Positions 33,107-35,714 of a stretch of 35,714 nt of DNA are shown piece after piece. The number at the start of each line of letters is the position of its first letter. Position 1 is the first letter of the stretch. Both the position numbers and the translations under genes were made by a program. The stretch comes from Candidatus Burkholderia verschuerenii. Lineage in GTDB: Bacteria > Pseudomonadota > Gammaproteobacteria > Burkholderiales > Burkholderiaceae. The stretch covers positions 1 through 35,714 of the forward strand of contig NZ_LFJJ01000034.1 in the NCBI RefSeq assembly GCF_001189365.1. The letters run 5' to 3'. The notes under the pieces are model-generated. The model ran no database searches and was not told the DNA's origin. It saw only the letters and a list, made by a program, of their open reading frames with translations.

Positions 33107-34105
33107 ATGAGTTCGAGTGGTCTCGGTGGATTGAACAAGTCGCCGCAAGGCATCGTCGTCGGTCTCGTGCAGTTGCAGAATCCCGATGTGTCCACGCCCG
33201 CCGAACTGGCCGCGCAGACGCAGCGCATCGTCGATATGGTGGGCAAGGCGCGTCGCAACAACCCGGCGATGGATCTCGTCGTGTTCCCCGAATACGCACT
33301 GCACGGCCTGTCGATGAAAACCGACGATGCCATCATGTGCACGCTCGACGGCCCGGAAGTCGCGGCGTTCAAGGCGGCGTGCATCGAGCATCGCATCTGG
33401 GGCTGCTTCTCGATCATGGAGCGCAATCCGCGCGGCAATCCGTACAACAGCGGATTGATCATCGATGATCGCGGCGAGATACAACTGTATTACCGCAAGC
33501 TGCATCCGTGGGTGCCGGTCGAGCCGTGGGAGCCGGGCAATATCGGCGTGCCGGTGTGCATCGGGCCGAAGGGCGCGAAGATCGCGCTGATCATCTGTCA
33601 TGACGGCATGTTTCCCGAGATGGCGCGCGAGGCCGCCTACAAGGGCGCGGAAGTGATCTTGCGCACGGCGGGCTACACCGCACCGATTCGTCACGCATGG
33701 AAGATCACCAACCAGTCGAACGCATTCCAGAATCTCGCGCAGACAGCGAGCGTCTGTCTGTGCGGCACCGACGGCAGCTTCGACTCGATGGGCGAAGGCA
33801 TGTTCTGCGACTTCGACGGCACCGTGATGGTCGAGGGCAGTCATCGTCCCGATGAAATCATCACTTGCGAGATGCGTCCCGATCTGGTGCGCGAGGCGCG
33901 CGTGCATTGGGGCGTGGAGAACAATATCTATCAGTTCGGGCATCGCGGTTATGTCGCGGTGAAGGGCGGCGCGAGCGATTGCCCGTACACCTTCATGCAG
34001 GACATGGTGCGCGGCGAATATCGCCCGCCGTGGGAAGACGAGGTCGTCGTCAAGGACGGCCAGCCGTGCGGATTTCCCGCGCCCGAACGACGCTACGAGG
34101 GCTGA
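33107..34105 (+). CDS. Nitrilase-superfamily amidase, formamidase (AmiF)-like
   Basis: A 332-residue carbon-nitrogen hydrolase, close in length to AmiF formamidases (about 334). The catalytic triad is Glu62 (VFPEYALHG), Lys131 (YYRKLHPW) and Cys164 ([10 protein letters not shown]). Long stretches match the AmiF pattern: [40 protein letters not shown], and [17 protein letters not shown]. Characterised AmiF makes formate and ammonia from formamide. In a biuret operon its substrate could be formamide released from other compounds or a carbamoyl amide such as a triuret breakdown product; this is inference. The gene lies 26 bp after the ATPase gene and 4 bp before the second Cys hydrolase gene. 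Confidence 0.82.
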   Translation: MSSSGLGGLNKSPQGIVVGLVQLQNPDVSTPAELAAQTQRIVDMVGKARRNNPAMDLVVFPEYALHGLSMKTDDAIMCTLDGPEVAAFKAACIEHRIWGCFSIMERNPRGNPYNSGLIIDDRGEIQLYYRKLHPWVPVEPWEPGNIGVPVCIGPKGAKIALIICHDGMFPEMAREAAYKGAEVILRTAGYTAPIRHAWKITNQSNAFQNLAQTASVCLCGTDGSFDSMGEGMFCDFDGTVMVEGSHRPDEIITCEMRPDLVREARVHWGVENNIYQFGHRGYVAVKGGASDCPYTFMQDMVRGEYRPPWEDEVVVKDGQPCGFPAPERRYEG

Positions 34106-34109
34106 TCCG

Positions 34110-34769
34110 ATGCCGACGCTCGCACACGCGCAACCTTCGCCGTTCAGCTTCGAGCCGCGGCGCACCGCGCTCGTGGTGATCGACATGCAGCGCGATTTCA
34201 TCGAGCCGGGCGGCTTCGGCGAAGCGCTGGGCAACGACGTGTCGCTGCTCGCCTCCATCGTGCCGACAGTCGAAAGTCTGCTCGCCTTCGCGCGCGGCAA
34301 CGGCTGGCATGTGGTGCACACGCGCGAATCGCATGCGCCCGATCTCTCCGATTGCCCCGACGCCAAGCGTCTGCGCGGCGCGCCGCACGCGCGCATCGGC
34401 GATGCCGGGCCGATGGGCCGCATCCTCGTGCGCGGCGAACCGGGCAACGCGATCATCGACGCGTTGACGCCGGTCGAGGGCGAACTCGTCATCGACAAGC
34501 CGGGCAAGGGCGCGTTCTATGCGACGCGTCTCGGCGAGGAACTCGCGCTGCGCGGCGTTACGCATCTCGTGTTTGCGGGCGTGACGACCGAAGTCTGCGT
34601 GCAGACCAGCATGCGCGAAGCCAACGATCGCGGCTACGAATGCGTGCTGATCGAAGACGCGACGGCGAGTTATATTCCCGCGTTCAAGGCCGCGACGATC
34701 GAGATGATTCGCTCGCAAGGCGGTATCGTCGACTGGACGGCGACGCTCGCCGACGTGCTGGAGGCATGA
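34110..34769 (+). CDS. Second isochorismatase-like cysteine amidohydrolase
   Basis: A 219-residue paralogue of the BiuH-type enzyme, with the triad Asp25 (VVIDMQRDF), Lys130 ([10 protein letters not shown]) and Cys163 ([19 protein letters not shown]). It keeps the Lys-to-Cys spacing of 33 and the shared [18 protein letters not shown] segment but lacks the aromatic N-terminal lid seen in the first copy (PYPWPYDGD). Members of this subgroup near AtzH-like genes are candidates for triuret or carboxybiuret hydrolysis; ureidoacrylate-type or other amide substrates are possible. It starts 4 bp after the formamidase-like gene and ends in ATGA overlap with the AtzH-like gene, which implies coupled synthesis. 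Confidence 0.78.
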   Translation: MPTLAHAQPSPFSFEPRRTALVVIDMQRDFIEPGGFGEALGNDVSLLASIVPTVESLLAFARGNGWHVVHTRESHAPDLSDCPDAKRLRGAPHARIGDAGPMGRILVRGEPGNAIIDALTPVEGELVIDKPGKGAFYATRLGEELALRGVTHLVFAGVTTEVCVQTSMREANDRGYECVLIEDATASYIPAFKAATIEMIRSQGGIVDWTATLADVLEA

Positions 34770-35179
34770 TGCGGATCAATCGCCCGGAGATCGTCGCGCA
34801 GGTCGAACGCGCGTTCGTCGCCTACGAACAGGCGCTCGTCGATAACGACGTCGACACGATGAACGCGCTGTTCTGGGACGCGCCGGAGACGGTGCGCTAC
34901 GGCATCGCGGAAGTGCAGCACGGCGGCGATGCGATCCGGCGCTGGCGCGAAAGCACGGCGCTCGTGCCGCGCTCGCGGCGTTTGCATCGCACGGTGGTGA
35001 CGACTTTCGGCGACGATGCCGCCACCGTGAGCACCGAATTCACAAGCGACGCGACGCCGCTGCTCGGCCGCCAGATGCAAACCTGGGCGCGGCTCGCGCC
35101 AGCGTCCGGCCCGTTCGACGGATGGATCATCGTCGCGGCGCATGTCAGCCTGATCGAAGCGCCCCCGAACGGTGGATAA
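34766..35179 (+). CDS. atzH: AtzH-like protein (DUF3225, SnoaL/NTF2 fold)
   Basis: A 137-residue protein of the AtzH-like family. In Pseudomonas sp. ADP, AtzH is a decarboxylating amidohydrolase-type enzyme that turns 1,3-dicarboxyurea into allophanate in the cyanuric acid pathway. Family hallmarks are [20 protein letters not shown], the [15 protein letters not shown] motif, [19 protein letters not shown], and [12 protein letters not shown] near the C-terminus, which lines the small cone-shaped pocket. The start ATG (34766) overlaps the stop of the previous gene; ATG at 34769 is the alternative. Its product would be the AtzF substrate. The genes that make its substrate in Pseudomonas (AtzD, AtzE, AtzG) are absent from the window, which suggests another source of dicarboxyurea-like intermediates. 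Confidence 0.8.
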   Translation: MMRINRPEIVAQVERAFVAYEQALVDNDVDTMNALFWDAPETVRYGIAEVQHGGDAIRRWRESTALVPRSRRLHRTVVTTFGDDAATVSTEFTSDATPLLGRQMQTWARLAPASGPFDGWIIVAAHVSLIEAPPNGG

Positions 35180-35208
35180 TTCGTGCATCGACTTGCGGGA
35201 GACGACGT

Positions 35209-35455
35209 ATCAGCACGAGCAAACTGAAGGACCTCGCCGATGACGGGCCGGATGCGTCAATCGCGAGAGTCATGCAAAGCGCCAATCCGCTCGCGGAGCA
35301 GGTGTATCAACTGCTGAAGCAGGACATCTTCAGCTTTCGCCTGTTTCCGGGGGATCGCTTTTCCGAGAACGATATCGCTCGCGCAGCATTACGGCGTATC
35401 GCGCACGCCCACGCGTGACGCGCTGTTTCGGCTGTTGCGCGAAGGCTATCTCGTC
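35209..35455 (+). pseudogene. GntR-family regulator fragment with start, frameshift and IS lesions
   Basis: The frame ANPLAEQVYQLLKQDIFSFR then FPGDRFSENDIA is the first part of a GntR winged helix. The continuation QHYGVSRTPTRDALFRLLRE is in another frame because of an extra base near 35380-35383. After REGYLVG the sequence changes to an IS5-family terminus, so the rest of the winged helix and the effector domain are gone. At the place where a start is expected (35209, with GGGAG 7 bases upstream and followed by AGCACGAGCAAACTGAAG) the codon is ATC, so the start is perhaps lost too; an in-frame ATG at 35272 remains. It lies 29 bp after the atzH gene and was probably the operon's local regulator. 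Confidence 0.75.
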
Positions 35456-35714
35456 GGGGCTGACTAATTCGTTTTGCGTTGCGCCTCTCTCATGGGAGGA
35501 AGGGCAGCGCAGGTGAGCGTTTGAGTGAAGCGAGAAGGACAAGGGCGCAATAAAGCCGCAGCTTTCTGAGGATCATGCGCAGGTTGTGGCCCGCGCCGCA
35601 CAGCACCGCGTGAATCGCGTCGCCGAGTGCGCCTTTGAGCCAGTTCCGATCGAGTTTTCCATCCGCCTTCATGTGGCCGATGGCGGGCTCGATTGCGCTG
35701 CGCCTTCGGATCAT
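35456..35714 (-). mobile_element. IS5-family insertion sequence, second and different copy, one end only
   Basis: The element starts near 35456, where GntR coding sequence ends and GGGGCTGAC begins, the kind of terminus seen in IS5-family elements. It contains about 34 bp of non-coding terminal DNA and the 3' part of a transposase gene on the minus strand. It continues past the right edge. Its coding sequence is of another IS5 subgroup than the element at 1-124, so the two do not form an obvious composite transposon. The boundary is uncertain by about 10 bp. Confidence 0.7.
35490..35714 (-). CDS. IS5-family transposase, C-terminal fragment
   Basis: The 74-codon end of a DDE transposase on the minus strand, stop codon at 35490-35492. 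The segment RRRSAIEPAIGHMKADGKLD, followed by RNWLKGALGDAIHAVLCGAG, is the typical C-terminal block of IS5-type transposases. It includes the third catalytic residue, the Glu of IEP. The N-terminal part with the two Asp residues lies beyond the window. The final in-window codon happens to be ATG but is internal. Confidence 0.8.
   Translation of the reverse strand: MIRRRSAIEPAIGHMKADGKLDRNWLKGALGDAIHAVLCGAGHNLRMILRKLRLYCALVLLASLKRSPALPFLP

Noticed and set aside
34766..35179. AtzH-like protein as a generic SnoaL or ketosteroid-isomerase-like protein
   Set aside because: The specific motifs [12 protein letters not shown] and GRQMQTW, together with atzF in the same operon, fit the AtzH-like family better.
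1..35714. A composite transposon bounded by the two IS ends
   Set aside because: The transposase sequences at the two ends belong to different IS5 subgroups and only one end of each is visible. The ends may simply be where repeats broke the assembly.
1..35714. tRNA, rRNA genes or CRISPR arrays
   Set aside because: I looked for CCA-type cloverleaf patterns, rRNA motifs and regularly spaced direct repeats and found none.

Overview
The window looks like part of a Burkholderiaceae genome (Burkholderia sensu lato, closest in style to Caballeronia or Paraburkholderia). The reasons are the high GC content, the dense set of LysR, IclR, TetR and GntR regulators, the metabolite:H+ symporters, an HU-alpha-type protein, an OmpW-type porin and IS5-family insertion sequences. 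It carries an unusual number of broken genes. Thirteen genes or gene remnants are frameshifted, interrupted by a single stop codon, truncated or hit by an IS, next to fully intact neighbours. The lesions include point nonsense mutations, deletions and IS insertions as well as one-base indels, so sequencing error alone does not explain them. This pattern fits a lineage in recent genome erosion, for example a host-restricted symbiont (inference).

Layout. 1-1000: end of an IS5-family element and the LysR gene it decapitated. 1401-6223: a symporter and metallo-beta-lactamase-fold hydrolase pair, then a pirin and SDR pair read divergently from a LysR regulator. 6436-7268: a frameshifted chloroperoxidase-like hydrolase. 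7622-10331: a type II dehydroquinase paralogue and a frameshifted symporter, divergent from an IclR regulator with two palindromes between them. 10494-12564: a second LysR, a 21-codon leader ORF and a broken EamA exporter. 12583-13458: an orphan glycine-betaine-type binding protein. 13675-16641: TetR, a TPP enzyme reduced to its first domain, an AMP ligase, and an SDR reduced to its tail, which abuts a headless Crp/Fnr regulator. 17341-20134: a zinc-less alcohol dehydrogenase, a frameshifted XRE regulator and a Nudix-fold protein that lacks its catalytic glutamates. 20265-24223: a GGDEF-EAL protein followed by a haem-oxygenase-like protein and OmpW, the last two each broken by one in-frame stop codon. 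25166-25444: HU.

25640-35455 is the metabolic highlight. It is a co-oriented, tightly spaced run: allophanate hydrolase (AtzF), a BMP-type ABC importer, biuret hydrolase (BiuH), the ABC ATPase, a formamidase-like nitrilase, a second cysteine amidohydrolase, an AtzH-like (DUF3225) protein and a GntR regulator. A near-consensus sigma-54 promoter and an upstream 17-bp palindrome precede it, which suggests nitrogen-limitation control. The inferred role is uptake of biuret or triuret-like condensed ureas and their conversion to ammonia and CO2. The run has lesions in atzF (extreme 3' end), the first permease (two frameshifts) and gntR (three lesions), so the pathway may be decaying. A second, different IS5-family element closes the window.
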